Shown: positions 24,216 through 35,634 of the stretch, piece by piece
Numbering within the stretch: position 1 is the stretch's first letter
How the letters are laid out: each line of letters begins with the position of its first letter
Origin: Alisma plantago-aquatica
Taxonomy: Eukaryota; Streptophyta; Magnoliopsida; Alismatales; Alismataceae
Direction of reading: 5' to 3'
DNA length: 64,000 nucleotides
Assembly: GCA_963693085.1 (NCBI GenBank)
Contig: OY856413.1
Span: 546,401,879 to 546,465,878 of the forward strand
Position numbers and translations under genes: made by a program
The notes under the pieces: generated by a model
What the model saw: only the letters and a program-made list of their open reading frames with translations
Databases searched by the model: none
Told to the model about the DNA's origin: nothing

Positions 24216-24524
24216 CCCTTGCCTTCTCAATTTTTTTTCATGTTCTGTTCGTGAACGATGTAGTGCTTCCACCCCTACATGTTGCCACTCACCTGTGCCC
24301 CACCAAATCTTCCTCCATTTTTTGTGCTTCCTAACTCCGGATCTCCCAGACAACTTCCTCTTCCTCCCTCTTTCTTCACCCCATTTTTCCCGACGATGCT
24401 GTAAACCTCCCTATCAAAGATGACTATTGCCACCAATCTACTATTATGGGGGCATCCCACCTCACCCGTCATCTTCCCTAGGGTTGTGGTGACATGCCTA
24501 GATTGGTCCCTACCACCGCCAAGA

Positions 24525-24576
24525 CCCCCCCTCCCCCACCCCCCCACCCCCCCCCAAAAAAAAAAAAAAAAAAAAA
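24525..24576. repeat. C-rich and poly-A low-complexity tract
   Basis: A run of C broken by single A or T bases is followed by about 21 A residues. It creates spurious open frames on the minus strand. Confidence 0.9.
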
Positions 24577-25981
24577 CTACACCCCTCTAACAACGGTGGC
24601 TGCAGGCTGCCACCCAAACACTCCTTCCTCCCAATGAGACAAAGGGCTTTTGGAGGGTTAATCTGGCTCTTATAGGATTCTAGGGCCCCTCATTCCACAA
24701 GGGGATCGTGCCTTTCGGAAGAGCCACGAAGCACTACAATTTGATATCATGGGCGCTACATGTAACACAACAATGTTGTGCAACAATATGGCCAGTGGGG
24801 AATTTTCCTAAAATTGACAACAAGCTCCTCCATTTGTTGGATCGTGAAACATTTGTAATCCATCTATAGTAAATCCTAGAACTTGAGACCCACTCCGGCC
24901 GTCGTAATATCCCCGTGCACCTATAGACATATTTCAAAATTTCAAATTTGACTAAAATTTACTTACATGTGGTTCGTAAGAGGACTTCCAAGCCAAGACA
25001 ACCGAGATTGAGGGCCATTTTGGAACACATGCACATAAATCACTGAGATCAAAGTTGTGGTAAGCAATTTGGTCGAGCAGACACATCACTTTGTGTGATG
25101 GAAAAATCAACACAAACATCAATGGGAAAATCAACAAGACAACACACGACAACCTTCCCTTAATGTCACTTGCTCTACCTCAACTAGATCAAACACTAAA
25201 GACTGATATCCCTGACTTCCTCGACTAGAAATTCAGCAATTTTATGATTGGCTAAACAACATCAAGGCGTCCTTTCACTGGCCCCAAGTCGTGACGTATT
25301 TTTCTCACACGGTGGAAATAACACGTCGTTAGCCACATAAATACCTAGTATGACATCAAGGTGGATACAAAATCCTTTATTCCATGAACTACAAGCAACA
25401 ACTATGCCTCAAGCTATTTGAGTTGGAGCATGGCACAAACTCAGTCGATGTGTGCACATGCCAATTTTAGGATTTGCTCTACAAGTCCAAAGGTTAGCTG
25501 GGATGACACCACAATTGTCTCAATGTTCTGCCATGGTTACTCTGTTCTCTTTGCCACCGTCTTGGCTAGTCGAGCATGGGCGATGTTTTTGTCGTAACAC
25601 AAATATTGCACAAGCAAAAGCATCAAACTTCTGCTAGAGAACCCACTTGGCGACTACAAACTGTGTCTACCCCAACTAGTATAATTTTCATGACAACCAG
25701 TCTTACATCCTTGTTAAAGATTGCATCAGTACTGGAGTGTAGTGCTTCTTGTTCCAAGGCGACAAGCGCCTGTCCAACTAATGTCCCAATCACGTGATGA
25801 TTGTGACATCTACTGCCAAGAAACAAGAAGACAAGGAATATGAGGACATGCATCCAAGCAACGAGCCCAACAATGATGATGATATATGCAAGGATCATAC
25901 ACAAAGTATTCTAGCTATCTGTATACCTGAGCTTCTAGAGTTTCATCTCTGTCACACCAACCTTCTACTCTGAGGTAGAGT

Positions 25982-26191
25982 ATGTTGGGAAAATACTTAT
26001 GGCCCTCTTTGATAGTGATAGTACCTCTAATTTTGAACCTACACCTATTATCTAGGTTTTGGGGTTGTGCTCAAAACCCTATATGTCGCCTTATCGCATC
26101 TACTAGATCGATAGCATTGATCGACACATCAAATAGTAATGCTACATCAATTTTCATATCACATTGTCTACATCAATGCAATGGTGTGTGA
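25982..26191 (+). pseudogene. Gypsy protease-like fragment
   Basis: The segment IALIDTSNSNATSIFISH resembles the gypsy aspartic protease motif (hydrophobic-D-[TS]-G-[AS]-T-x-x-F-I), with Gly changed to Asn. It lies just left of the insertion point of the LTR element at 26300. Too short and degraded for a firm call, but the position fits the surrounding LTRs. Confidence 0.4.
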
Positions 26192-26299
26192 CATACCACC
26201 TTGCATCTTGACCCACATCATATTGGTTGCCGTGATAGTACTACTGCAAAGCACATCATATTTGCTACGCCAACACTTATATCCAGATTCTTAGCGGTC

Positions 26300-26617
26300 T
26301 GATGCAGGAGAAGTCCCACATCCTGATCCGAGTGCCACTTTCAGGTCCCATTGCTAGATAACATATTAGGATAATTCATTAGTTTATTACGTTTTCATAT
26401 ATTGAGGTTTCTTGTGCAACTATTTCAGACTTTACGTTAAAGGATCTAAATGTAATGTTAAAGACTTACAAGTTAATTCTTGTTTTACTTTGGTCTTGAG
26501 CGGAAATAAGCCGATTAGGGCTTCCCACACGCTACCTATATAAGCCCATGCCCAAGGGTATCCGTCCAGTAGAGCTGAATTATGAATTGAGTTTTAGTTG
26601 CAACATGGTTTGCATTA
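26300..26617 (+). repeat. 5' LTR of the LARD-like element
   Basis: 318 bp, TGATGCA...TGCATTA, with CTATATAAGCCC as a likely TATA region. The related solo copy at 36540..36840 is in the opposite orientation. Confidence 0.8.
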
Positions 26618-26619
26618 AG

Positions 26620-26632
26620 TGGTATCAGAGCC
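26620..26632 (+). promoter_or_regulatory. Primer-binding site of the LARD-like element
   Basis: TGGTATCAGAGCC, complementary to initiator tRNA-Met, two bases after the LTR. Confidence 0.85.
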
Positions 26633-26736
26633 TGAGATCTGAACCCTAGGTCTAGATCCCATGACCTCCTGGAGATGGCCAAAACCCTAGGTGTGGCCCA
26701 ATCCTCCACCACCCGTTAGTCTCCTAAACCCTAGGT

Positions 26737-26818
26737 CTAGGCATAGTAACAAGTTCAGGATTGGCAACTTTTCGGCTGGTCGAAAAGTTGCCAATCCTGA
26801 ACTTGTTACTATGCCTAG
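26737..26818. repeat. Perfect 38-bp inverted repeat at a transposon end
   Basis: The left arm 26737..26774 and right arm 26781..26818 are exact reverse complements, separated by GCTGGT. The left arm covers 5 bp of target DNA (CTAGG) plus the first 33 bp of the hAT-like element. The sister copy at 18503 lacks the second arm. Confidence 0.95.
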
Positions 26819-27444
26819 AAAACCGGAATTCGGAAAAAGTCGGAAAAATTCATGAAAAAATTGATATATTTCGGTCAAAGTTTGGTCAACCATATGGAAA
26901 TATTCGAGAATAAGTCAACTATATATAAATATATATACTTATATATAAACATATACCTACATGTATGTATATATTTATATATACGTATATATATACGTAT
27001 ATGTATATATATACATACATAAACATATACATATATATGTTTGTATATATATACATACATATCAAATACAAATGTAACTATTAAGGTCGCTATATGTATA
27101 GTCTTATAAAGTGAAAAAAGTAGGAAAAAGAACTAAAAAATAGTTAAATAATAACAATGGATTGTCGGGAAAGTGGGGGATTGGAGGTTTACAATATATA
27201 AGTAATTATGTGTACACGGGTTGGTAAAAAAAGTGCAAACGACTTAACAGAGAAAAATCGTGAATAAACTTGAAAAGTCATGAAGAATCATGAAAAATCA
27301 ATAAATTGCAAAAAAGTGGGAAAAATTGTAAAAATTTGTGAAAAATAGGCTACCGATGTATTAATCGTGGTGAACATTCATGAGCCTATAAATCGTGAAA
27401 AATCGCCTTAGTTTTCCTAAGATTTAGAGACTTTTGTTACTATG
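26742..27444 (+). mobile_element. hAT-like non-autonomous element, CATAGTAAC family, copy 2
   Basis: The ends CATAGTAACAAG and CTTTTGTTACTATG are flanked by a perfect 8-bp duplication GGTCTAGG (26734..26741 and 27445..27452). The 703-bp element matches 18503..19163 throughout, including the GAAAAATCG-type repeats and central TA tract. It also carries a fold-back at its left end. It lies just downstream of the primer site of the LARD-like element. Confidence 0.9.
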
Positions 27445-29192
27445 GGTCTAGGACCATATCCACGTCCACCGGATCCAAACCCTAGGTTAGAATCATTGAT
27501 TAATCCCAAACCCTAGGCTAGGATTAATCCCATCCATCCATCCATCCATCTGATTCCTCCCACCCATCTATCAAAAAGAATTCTTCTTGACGTATAACAT
27601 TTCGTCGCCACACTATTCTTTGCCCCTGTCTTCTTCTTTCCTTTCCATCTTTCTTTCTCTTCTTCAGATCCACCCTCTACCAATATGCAACTAACCACGT
27701 ATTCTTGCCCTCCATCAATCTTCTGCTCACCTTGCAAGATCACATCTTTTTCTTTTTTTCTTTTTTACCTTCCGCTTCCTTTGCTTCCGCCATCGTGGTC
27801 ACCATGTGCCCATCCCTTTCCTCCCTACTCACCTTCTTAATAACTTGCTGGTCACATAACTCACCCTCGCCAGTGTTTCCCGTCGACCAGCCCTGCTCTA
27901 GCCTGTCTTCTATCCGCTACCGGTAGACCCAACTCACACTCTGCTTTTGTCTTCCGCCTGCTACCGCGAACGCAACATCACCTGGAAAATCAACGTCACA
28001 TGGTGCCCACCATGTTTCCTTTCGCTACCTCCTCCCACCTCCGCTTCTCCCAAACCACAGCTGCCCAACTGCTTTTTTCCCCGTTGTCCCAACAACACCG
28101 CATCACCAAATCCCTTCAATGCTGATTCCATTCATGTAACCCACACCTTCTGTCCAACTTCGTCCACACTACCCACACTTCCACCCGCTGATCTCTTCAG
28201 CGTTGATCCCATTCGCGGATCCTGTCCGTCACCCGTAGTTGCACGTGGTGCTGATCGCAATCTTCTCCAGAACATGCTGAAAGAGGAACAACCTGATCCC
28301 AACGTACTGCTTGATTGTGGCGTCGCCAACAATCACTTCCTTTTCGCCGCTGATCTGGCTTATCATGGTAGTCGTCACTGCAACTCCCAATCCCTTTCAT
28401 ATTCACCACTACCCAACCCTTAGGCCTTCCCCATGTCAATAATCTACACACAACATCCAAGCAACTGGAAAACCACCTATGTAGCAAGGACAGTGACCGC
28501 TCTGTCTACTGCTCTTGACTGTTTTGCTAACCAATTATTCTTCCAGGGAATTCACGTCTTCCCCAAGCATCCTTAGTAGTAGCCTACTTTGGGTGCCATG
28601 AATTTTTGACGTACCTACTGGGTAGCTGGAGTCAACATTTTTGGGATTAGGGGGCTCGGATACACCTACAACCGTCAGAAACGTTATCGACGCATATCAT
28701 CGTGGGCAACGAAAAGATCAATGCTAGAATTGCAAAGTTAGAAGCACAACTAATTCATTATGACATGCGTTTTGATCGCTAGAAATATGCTTCTAGACAT
28801 GCGACAAATTGAATAAATGCAAGTGTGACCTGCATCGCGACATCCAAAACAACGTGACTACATATCCACATCACCAAGGATGTCAGTTGATTTGTTTTTG
28901 TTAAAGATGATATCGGAAATAGCGAATGACGAGTACGTTGATCCAACTCCTCTACCGTTTGGTCACACTATCACTCATAAAGCATGCCATAAGTATCCGA
29001 GCGTGTGATTATCCGTTCTTCCCGCCATTCGTACATACAACTTTTGTTGTGAATGCAATTATTGATTCGATTGTTTATAGCAGAAGTGTGATGTTCATTC
29101 AACTCATCCTCGTTGCGCGTAAACATGGCATTGGCTTGCATCATAGCTATTTGTTTTGATCTTGGGATGAGATCATTTGTAGTGGAAATGAC

Positions 29193-29519
29193 TGATGCAT
29201 GACAAGTCCCACATCCTGATCTGAATGCCACTTTCAGATCTGAGTGCCAGATAACAAACTAGAATAATTAGTTATCTTATTATGTTTTCTTGTATTAAAA
29301 TTTCATATGCAATTGTTTCATCTTTAGGATCTAAATGTAATGCTAGGGACTTGTAAGTTCTTAGTTAATTAGTTTTTAATTCTTGTTTTAGTTTGATCTT
29401 GAGCAGAAATAAGCCAACTAGGGCTTCTTGCACGTTATCTATATAGGCCCATGCCTGGGGGTATAGTCCAGCAGAGTTGAATGATGACTTGAGTTTTAGT
29501 TGCAACATGGTTTGCGTTA
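29193..29519 (+). repeat. 3' LTR of the LARD-like element
   Basis: 327 bp, TGATGCATGACAAG...TTTGCGTTA. Clearly related to 26300..26617 but with many differences, so the insertion is old. Confidence 0.8.
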
Positions 29520-29654
29520 CGATCTCTTTTGCCGACATTCACAGTTGGTCATGGCCCTGCGTCATGCATTAAATTACAAACCTCTGCAACCTCGACTGAT
29601 GTCCATGAGTCGCCATGTGACTCGATAGAGGTCCGTCTTTCTACCTTGTGGGGC

Positions 29655-30000
29655 TGATGTAGGACAATTTGCATCATTGAATCTGCATCAACCTTGGCAT
29701 CTTGTATTAGAGCTTGAGTAGACCTATTAAGGTTATCATCAAGTCAATTAGAGTTTAATTTCCTCTTAGCGTTTATTTGTCATTCAAGGGTTCATTGTAA
29801 TTTCAGGGGCTTATGTGCAAGTTCCAAGTTTTGTTATTTATTTGAGTATCTATATTTCTTTAATTAGCTATCTAGTCATACATGTGGCACCAACTAGAGT
29901 TTTGACTTTCTATTATGAAATACTAGCCTTGGGGGTACATGTCTAAGCAGACTATGGAGTATTGAAAATTTCTTTTAGGGAATATTGATTTTCCCATAAA
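29655..30000 (+). repeat. Right LTR of the gypsy-like element
   Basis: It starts TGATGTAGGACAATTTG after a G-rich TTGTGGGGC, which could be a polypurine tract. It aligns with 23533..23877. Confidence 0.5.
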
Positions 30001-30808
30001 AAACTTAATATATTGATGGAGAAAATTATGTTATAAGGAATCTACTTAGCTTGAAAGTATAAAAATTTTGGATTTGCAAATTACACACGTACGGAATATG
30101 GTGTGTTGTATTGTATTGTTTATTTACGAGGGGCTTATTGTAGTTCTTAAGGAACATGCCTATTTGAGATGATCCTTGTGTGCTCATTAGAGCCGTAAGA
30201 GTTTTTTATGGGTTTTAGTGCTTCCATTTATGGACGAAATGTTTAATTTTAGGTTCCTTGTGTTTGTTTGAGGGCCTATTGTTCGTATACAACCCGATGC
30301 CTAAATCATGGACTCCAATGATCATGGCATGTACTCTAGATCATACTTGTCAAGGCGTCCCAGGGCTGCGCCTAGGCGAGGACGCTTTATTTATTATGCT
30401 ACAGTGACCTAGTTTTGTGGGTCTGGTTGTATATTCACTTATTTTAATGTTTGATATGGTTACACCAATGTTCAAAATTAATAGTGTTGCCTATTTTATG
30501 TGCCAAATATCACTTTTAATTGGATCTAATACTCTTTTTTGGGTTATACTGGATCTAATACTCTTTTTAGGGTTTTACTGGATCTAATACTCTTAGTACA
30601 CATTTGAATTTTCTTAGTTTGCACCTTCAATTCAGATTGTATTAAGTAGCTATGCTATGAAGGATAGTGATTGCATGGCTTAATACTTGTAGCTATGTAT
30701 GACAATAAATATATATTAATTTGTTGATCACTCTCTTACATTCTTTATAATAATTCTTTTCGAGTCCTTGACATTATTGTCAATGATAATATAATAGAAA
30801 TGTCATTG

Positions 30809-30858
30809 GTTATTTTTTCATACAATAATATATATATATTATTGTATGAAAAAATAAC
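30809..30858. repeat. Perfect 50-bp palindrome
   Basis: The whole 50-bp block reads identically on both strands, with arms around TTTTTTCATACAATAAT and a TA centre and no loop. It lies immediately left of the CA/TA microsatellite. Confidence 0.95.
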
Positions 30859-30860
30859 GA

Positions 30861-30977
<117 letters not shown>

Positions 30978-31234
30978 GGAGATCGACCATAAATTTGTAG
31001 ATAACTACATATATAACTATACAATGTGTGTATATGAGTGGGGAAAAACCATGACACATGTATATATACATAAAATATATACAATGTAGTCGCGCCTTGG
31101 CGCAAGGCGTCCAGCCCTAACGCTGTGTTGCCTTAACAAGTATGCTCTAGATGCAATTTCAGGTACTATTTTGTCGTCATCAAAGGCTTTACTGCATTGT
31201 TAAAGATCATATATCTACATTCATCCCTTCATGC

Positions 31235-31949
31235 CACACTTGTCTAGGCGGTCCTTCTCACCCAAGGGGAGCCTATGGGGCCCATACACCTATGTGGGAG
31301 CCTAGGCGTTCTTCATATTTCTTTATTTTTTGCATATATATAAATGATTTTGCATATAGATATAGCTAAATTTAAGTACATACATTACTACACACATTGG
31401 TATTGGTAATCCTTAAGCCTAGTCAATCATAATTTCACCTACAAGACACCTTTCATGACCTAAACTAGACCCATTCGGCCTTAATTTGACCTAACTTGAT
31501 CTAAATTGGACCTAATTTAACTTAGTCTGCCCTAATTTAACCCAAATCAGACTTTTTTTTGGCATAACATGACCTAATCAGGCGTAACTTCCCCTAGTTT
31601 GTCCTACATTGACCTAAACAAGCCCTAATTTGGTAAAACCGGACCTAATTTCCCTAAATAAGACATGCTTTTCCATATCAGACCTAGTTCCCCCCAAAGC
31701 AAACCTAATTTGTCCAAATTAAATCTGATTTGGCCTAAACCGTACCTATTTCTTTCTTAAAATAACTAACTTAATCTAATTTGACCAAATTCAGACCTAA
31801 TCAATGCTAATTTGGTCTTTAACTGTCTTAATTTGAGCTAAAAGGCCATAGGCATTCGCTTTAGTCATCTTTAAAACCTAGGTGTCCATTTAAGGAGGTT
31901 CATGTAGAGCCTAGGGTAGGGGGCCTAGGCGGAACACTTGATAACTATC
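31235..31949 (-). mobile_element. hAT-like non-autonomous element, CCTAGG-rich family, copy 3
   Basis: In reverse orientation to the copy at 35635: the left end is CACACTTGTCTAGGCGG, the right end is GGAACACTTGATAACTATC. The interior repeats GACCTAATTTG-type motifs. Flanks CTTCATGC and TATCATGC fit a decayed 8-bp target duplication (6 of 8). It lies 90 bp from copy 2. Confidence 0.7.
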
Positions 31950-32669
31950 TATCATGCTTATCATTGAAATCGCAGGTACCCGTATTAATACATGTGTAAT
32001 TTATGGAGCCCTTAGCACCAAGCACCCATCTAGGATGGCCTTGTCTTGGTAACTATGTAGGTAACTAAAGAGTGTTTGCATGTGTAAATGTTGCCTTTTC
32101 CCAGAACTCTCATGTCCCTATCATCCTGGTTACCAAGTTGGGCTATCAAAGTATGTGGAATTTACATTCAAATCATAGTAGTTGCATGAAATTATGTGAT
32201 TATGTAGGGCAATAGTTCTCAAGGCCCCCATCTAGGTACCTAGACACTTGGTGTAGAACTAGGATTGTCAATTGGTAAGGGTAAATCCATTTACCCTTTA
32301 TCCATACCCTATAGGGTATGGGTAATCGTAGAGTATTATCTTACCCATTATCCATTTCCTTGTCACCCGTTAGCCCTCTTTTTTATAGGTTAAGAGTAAT
32401 GGATATGCATTATTCATACCCACTAACCCATTAGTCGCTGTTGTATATAATTTTTATTATGTTGTATGTGGTTGAATAAATTCAAAATTTGTCACGAAAT
32501 ACTAGGTTATTATATATTGTACAACACATCCAGATCAACATCGCATCATATTCTAGTACAAGATTGTGGTGCGCTACTCTTACAATATTCTTGATCGCAT
32601 CCTATGATTCCTTCCAGTCACATTGTGTCTTCTTCCTTTTGTTTTTATATATATAGTCATGTATTTCTA

Positions 32670-32739
32670 CCATCAAAACTCCGCAGTTAAGCGTGCTTGG
32701 GCGAGAGTAGTCCTAGGATGGATGACCTCCTGGGAAGTC
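32670..32739 (+). rRNA. 5S rRNA fragment (pseudo), head of the LINE
   Basis: About 70 nt match the middle of plant 5S rRNA: AACTCCG, GTTAAGCGTGCTTGGGCGAG, CTAGGATGG and TGACCTCCTGGGAAGT, with a few substitutions. This covers the A-box, intermediate element and C-box of the internal Pol III promoter. The first third and the 3' end of 5S are missing, so it is not a functional rRNA gene. At the junction GGGAAGTC occurs twice, 3 bp apart, which could have helped a template switch. Confidence 0.85.
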
Positions 32740-34200
32740 TTTGGGAAGTCATCAAGAATGAAGATGGAAGAGTGTTGGTGAAGGACAATGATATCAAGAA
32801 CCAGTGGAGAAATTACTTCCATAAGCTTTTCAATGGAGATACTACAAATAATGTTAGAGACTAGTGTGACATGAATACAAGAGATATCATTTACACATGA
32901 CGAGTTTCACCATTTGAGGTCAAGAATGTTTTGAAAAAGATGAAAATGAGAAAGGCATGCGGGACCAAACAATATTCCCATTGATGTATGGAAGAGTATG
33001 GGGAATGAAGGAGTTGTGGTTAACAAAGTTCTTTAACAAGATCATGAAGACCAAGAAGATGCCGGATGAGTGGAGAAATAGTACTATAGTCCCCATATAC
33101 AAGAACAAAGGTGATTTTTAGAGTTGCACAAACTACAAAGGTATCAAGTTGATGAGTCACACAATGAAGCTTTGGGAGAGGATTATTGAGCAGAGACTAA
33201 GATCTATAACACAAATATCAAACAACCAATTTGGTTTCATGCCTGGAAGATCAACAATAGATGCTATTTTTTTTGATAAGGAGGCTTATGGGGAAGTATA
33301 GAAAAGCAAAAGAGATCTTCATATGGTGTTTATTGATTTGGAAAAGGCTTATGATCGAGTACCCAGAGAAATGTTGTGGATGGTTTTGATGAAAAAAGGG
33401 TGTGGCAATCCAATACATTGACTTGATCAAAGACATGTATGATAGCTCTACTGCAAGTGTGAATACTCCTGGAGGAGAGACACCAACTTTTCCTATCACA
33501 GTTGGGGTACACCAAGTATCCACACTCAACCCATATCTGTTCGTTCTTGTTACGGATGAGTTGACAAAGAATGCTCATGATGATATTCCTTGGTGTTTGT
33601 TATTTGCTGATGATATTGTTTTGATTGACGAAACTAAAGATGGATTGATGATAAAGTTGAACGTTGGAGAAAGGCATTGGAATCAAATGGATTAATGATT
33701 AGTAGGAGCAAAATTGAGTATGTGCATTGCAATTTCAGCCAATCTCGCAGTGTGAATGATGGAGCCAAGTTGGACGGAGTAGGTATACCAAAATGTGATA
33801 AATTTTGTTACTTGGGTTCTATTATTCAAATACATGGGGATGTCCAAAATGACGTTTGTCACAGGATCACTGTAGGATGGTTGAAATGGAGTATTATGTG
33901 ATCGGAAGATCCCTCTCAGGTTAAAAAGTAAGTTTTATAGAACAAGTATACAACCAACCATGCTCTATGGGAGTGAATGTTGGGCGGTGAAGAAACAAGG
34001 TCTCAACAAGATGAATGTGGCTGAGATGCGTATGCTGAGATGGATGTGTGGGAAGACAAGAAAAGATTGCTTGAGAAATGACTATATCAGGAATAAAGTG
34101 GGGGGTGGCAAGCATTTAGGACAAGTTGCGCGAGGGCCGACTCAGATGGTACGGACATGTGCAACACAGATTGACTAGTGCGCCTACACGAAGCAATGGT
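32740..34200 (+). pseudogene. LINE ORF2 reverse transcriptase remnant
   Basis: Degraded + strand RT with frameshifts and stops. Recognisable pieces in order: VLVKDNDIKNQWRNYF (about 32773), NNQFGFMPGRST (about 33225), [14 protein letters not shown] (about 33328), PYLFVLVTDEL, and FADDIVLIDET with the catalytic ADD (about 33603). The C-terminal region has MLYGSECWAVKK and MRMLRWMCGKTRKD (33960..34080). No endonuclease domain is included. The order and motifs fit plant RTE-like LINEs. Confidence 0.85.
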
Positions 34201-34828
34201 ATTGAGTCAAACACAATAAATAGAAAAAGAGGAAAGCCTAATTAACATGGGATGAGCTTATAAAGAGAGATTTTGAATCTCTACATCTCAACTAGAATAT
34301 GGCCCATGATAGAGCTGAATGGAAACGAAGGGTCCATGTAGCCGACCCCAACATAGTTGGGACTGAGGCTTAGATGATGATGATGATATATATAGTCATG
34401 TATTTCTGCACAGTTCACATAGTGTCTCGTAGCATAATTCGATTTGTTACAACAACGTCCACACAAGAACAATGCAATGCCCATATGGATACTAAAGATC
34501 ATGTAGAGTTAGTGATGCTTACAATCTAAAATAGTTCCACTTTTTTCTGAAACAAACGATGAAACTAGTTTTGCTATACTATATTAGTTATGATTTGTTT
34601 ATATGTGTATAAGAACACAAAATCAGCATGTAATTTTCTATTATATGGTAATCCATTATGTACCAACATTAAGTTTAACCCATTTTATCCTTACCCTCCC
34701 TGTTTTACCAATAGGAAAGTGGATAAAGGTAAGGGTAGGGTAAAGGGAGCTGCAAGGAGGGTAGTTACCCTTACCCACTACCTAGAGGTGGGTAAGGGTA
34801 AGCCTTTACCCTCTCGTTGACAACCCTA

Positions 34829-35292
34829 TGTAGGAGTCTAGGTCATGGGGTGACATGGATAGGAACCTTGGGCCTTTTAGGCCTATTGTAAGTCATTTCA
34901 AAGGTGAAATAAACAATTATAGTATGCATTTGGTCAAATGAGATTGTTTTGGATCTATTTGGGGTTGAGTTAGATCAAATTAGGTTTGATTTAGGTTAGA
35001 CAATGTTCGGAACAACAATACACAATGTACAAGGAATATGGTAGCAAATAGAGCGTATTCTGTATGCACATTGCTATCAGACATAGTATGCAACGTATGA
35101 GTGGACTTCCTACTACCAAGTATAAGCCGTCAGCACAATCTTCCAAAAAAACGATACACAGTGTAGGGGCAAGGAGGACACTTGAATAGAGTATATGCAG
35201 TATGTTGCATTATATGCAATTTCATTTTTTACAAAATCATTATGTGTATATAATTAATATACTAGTCATATGTGTGTATGCGTGTTTATATT

Positions 35293-35325
<33 letters not shown>

Positions 35326-35634
35326 ATACATACACAATTAAAATTTGGCCTTTAGAGTTAGTGTAATGTGAGATGAACCTAAATGTAAGCGCAAAAAGCA
35401 AAACTTTGTTTAGAATGTTGACTAAGCATACATTAAGTTAAATAAACATGAAAATGGTTTAACACATCCTTAAACAGGAACCAAAGTATAAAAAAACATA
35501 ATCATGTTAGACAGATCCAAAACAACAAACATAACAAACTAGTAATTAAACATAAGCAATTGTAATGTATCCAAATGTTTTATTGTAATATGTAGCTAAA
35601 ATAATTTAAAACAGTAACAACTAACAAGTATAAT
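34829..35634. other. Intron DNA with a possible hAT fragment
   Basis: Around 34998..35225 short motifs (CAATGTTCGGAAC, GAGTATATGCAGTATG, TATATGCAATTT) resemble the interior of the element at 50086..51350, but no right end or target duplication was found. A TA/TG microsatellite lies at about 35295..35330. Nothing else recognised. Confidence 0.4.

Larger units (their letters stand above)
26300..29519 (+). mobile_element. Non-autonomous LTR retrotransposon (LARD-like)
   Basis: Direct LTRs lie at 26300..26617 and 29193..29519. Both start TGATGCA and end TGCRTTA. A primer site TGGTATCAGAGCC follows the left LTR at 26620. Flanks are CGGTC (26295..26299) and CGATC (29520..29524), a 5-bp target duplication with one change. 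The interior of about 2.6 kb, or 1.9 kb without the nested hAT-like element, has no gag or pol. An open frame at 27947..28423 (158 codons) has no recognised domain. It must have moved with enzymes from another element. It lies inside the gypsy-like relic. Confidence 0.8.
23533..30000 (+). mobile_element. Decayed gypsy-like LTR element
   Basis: Two related LTR-like blocks in direct orientation (23533..23877 and 29655..30000) both start TGATGTARGACAAT and share TGCATCATTG, CTTTCTAYTAT and GAGTATTGAAA. After the left block comes TATAAGAGCTTGAG, a degraded primer site. The interior carries a degraded protease-like frame (25982..26191). The centre is split by a complete non-autonomous LTR element (26300..29519). 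All coding capacity is lost. The pairing of the two LTRs as one element is inferred; they could be two solo LTRs. Confidence 0.5.
32669..34385 (+). mobile_element. RTE-type LINE with a 5S rRNA head
   Basis: A 1.7-kb 5'-truncated LINE flanked by a perfect 22-bp target duplication (32647..32668 and 34386..34407, core GTCATGTATTTCT) and ending in a GATGATGATGAT tail. From its first bases to about 32739 it is 5S rRNA-like sequence, then LINE ORF2 sequence in the same orientation. The target duplication encloses both parts, so both arrived in one event. It sits inside a TAGGGTTG-family hAT-like element. Confidence 0.85.
32260..34828 (+). mobile_element. hAT-like element, TAGGGTTG family, copy 2, split by a LINE
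   Basis: The left end TAGGATTGTCAATTGG and right end TTGACAACCCTA match copy 1 (7335..8056), as do the GGGTAAGGG subterminal blocks. Flanks TGTAGAAC and TGTAGGAG share 6 of 8 positions. Without the LINE and one copy of its target duplication the element is about 830 bp, near the 722 bp of copy 1. Confidence 0.75.

Noticed and set aside
32670..32739. Cassandra-type TRIM element, which carries 5S sequence in its LTRs
   Set aside because: There is only one 5S-like block, no LTR pair, no primer site or polypurine tract, and the enclosing target duplication ends after a LINE tail.
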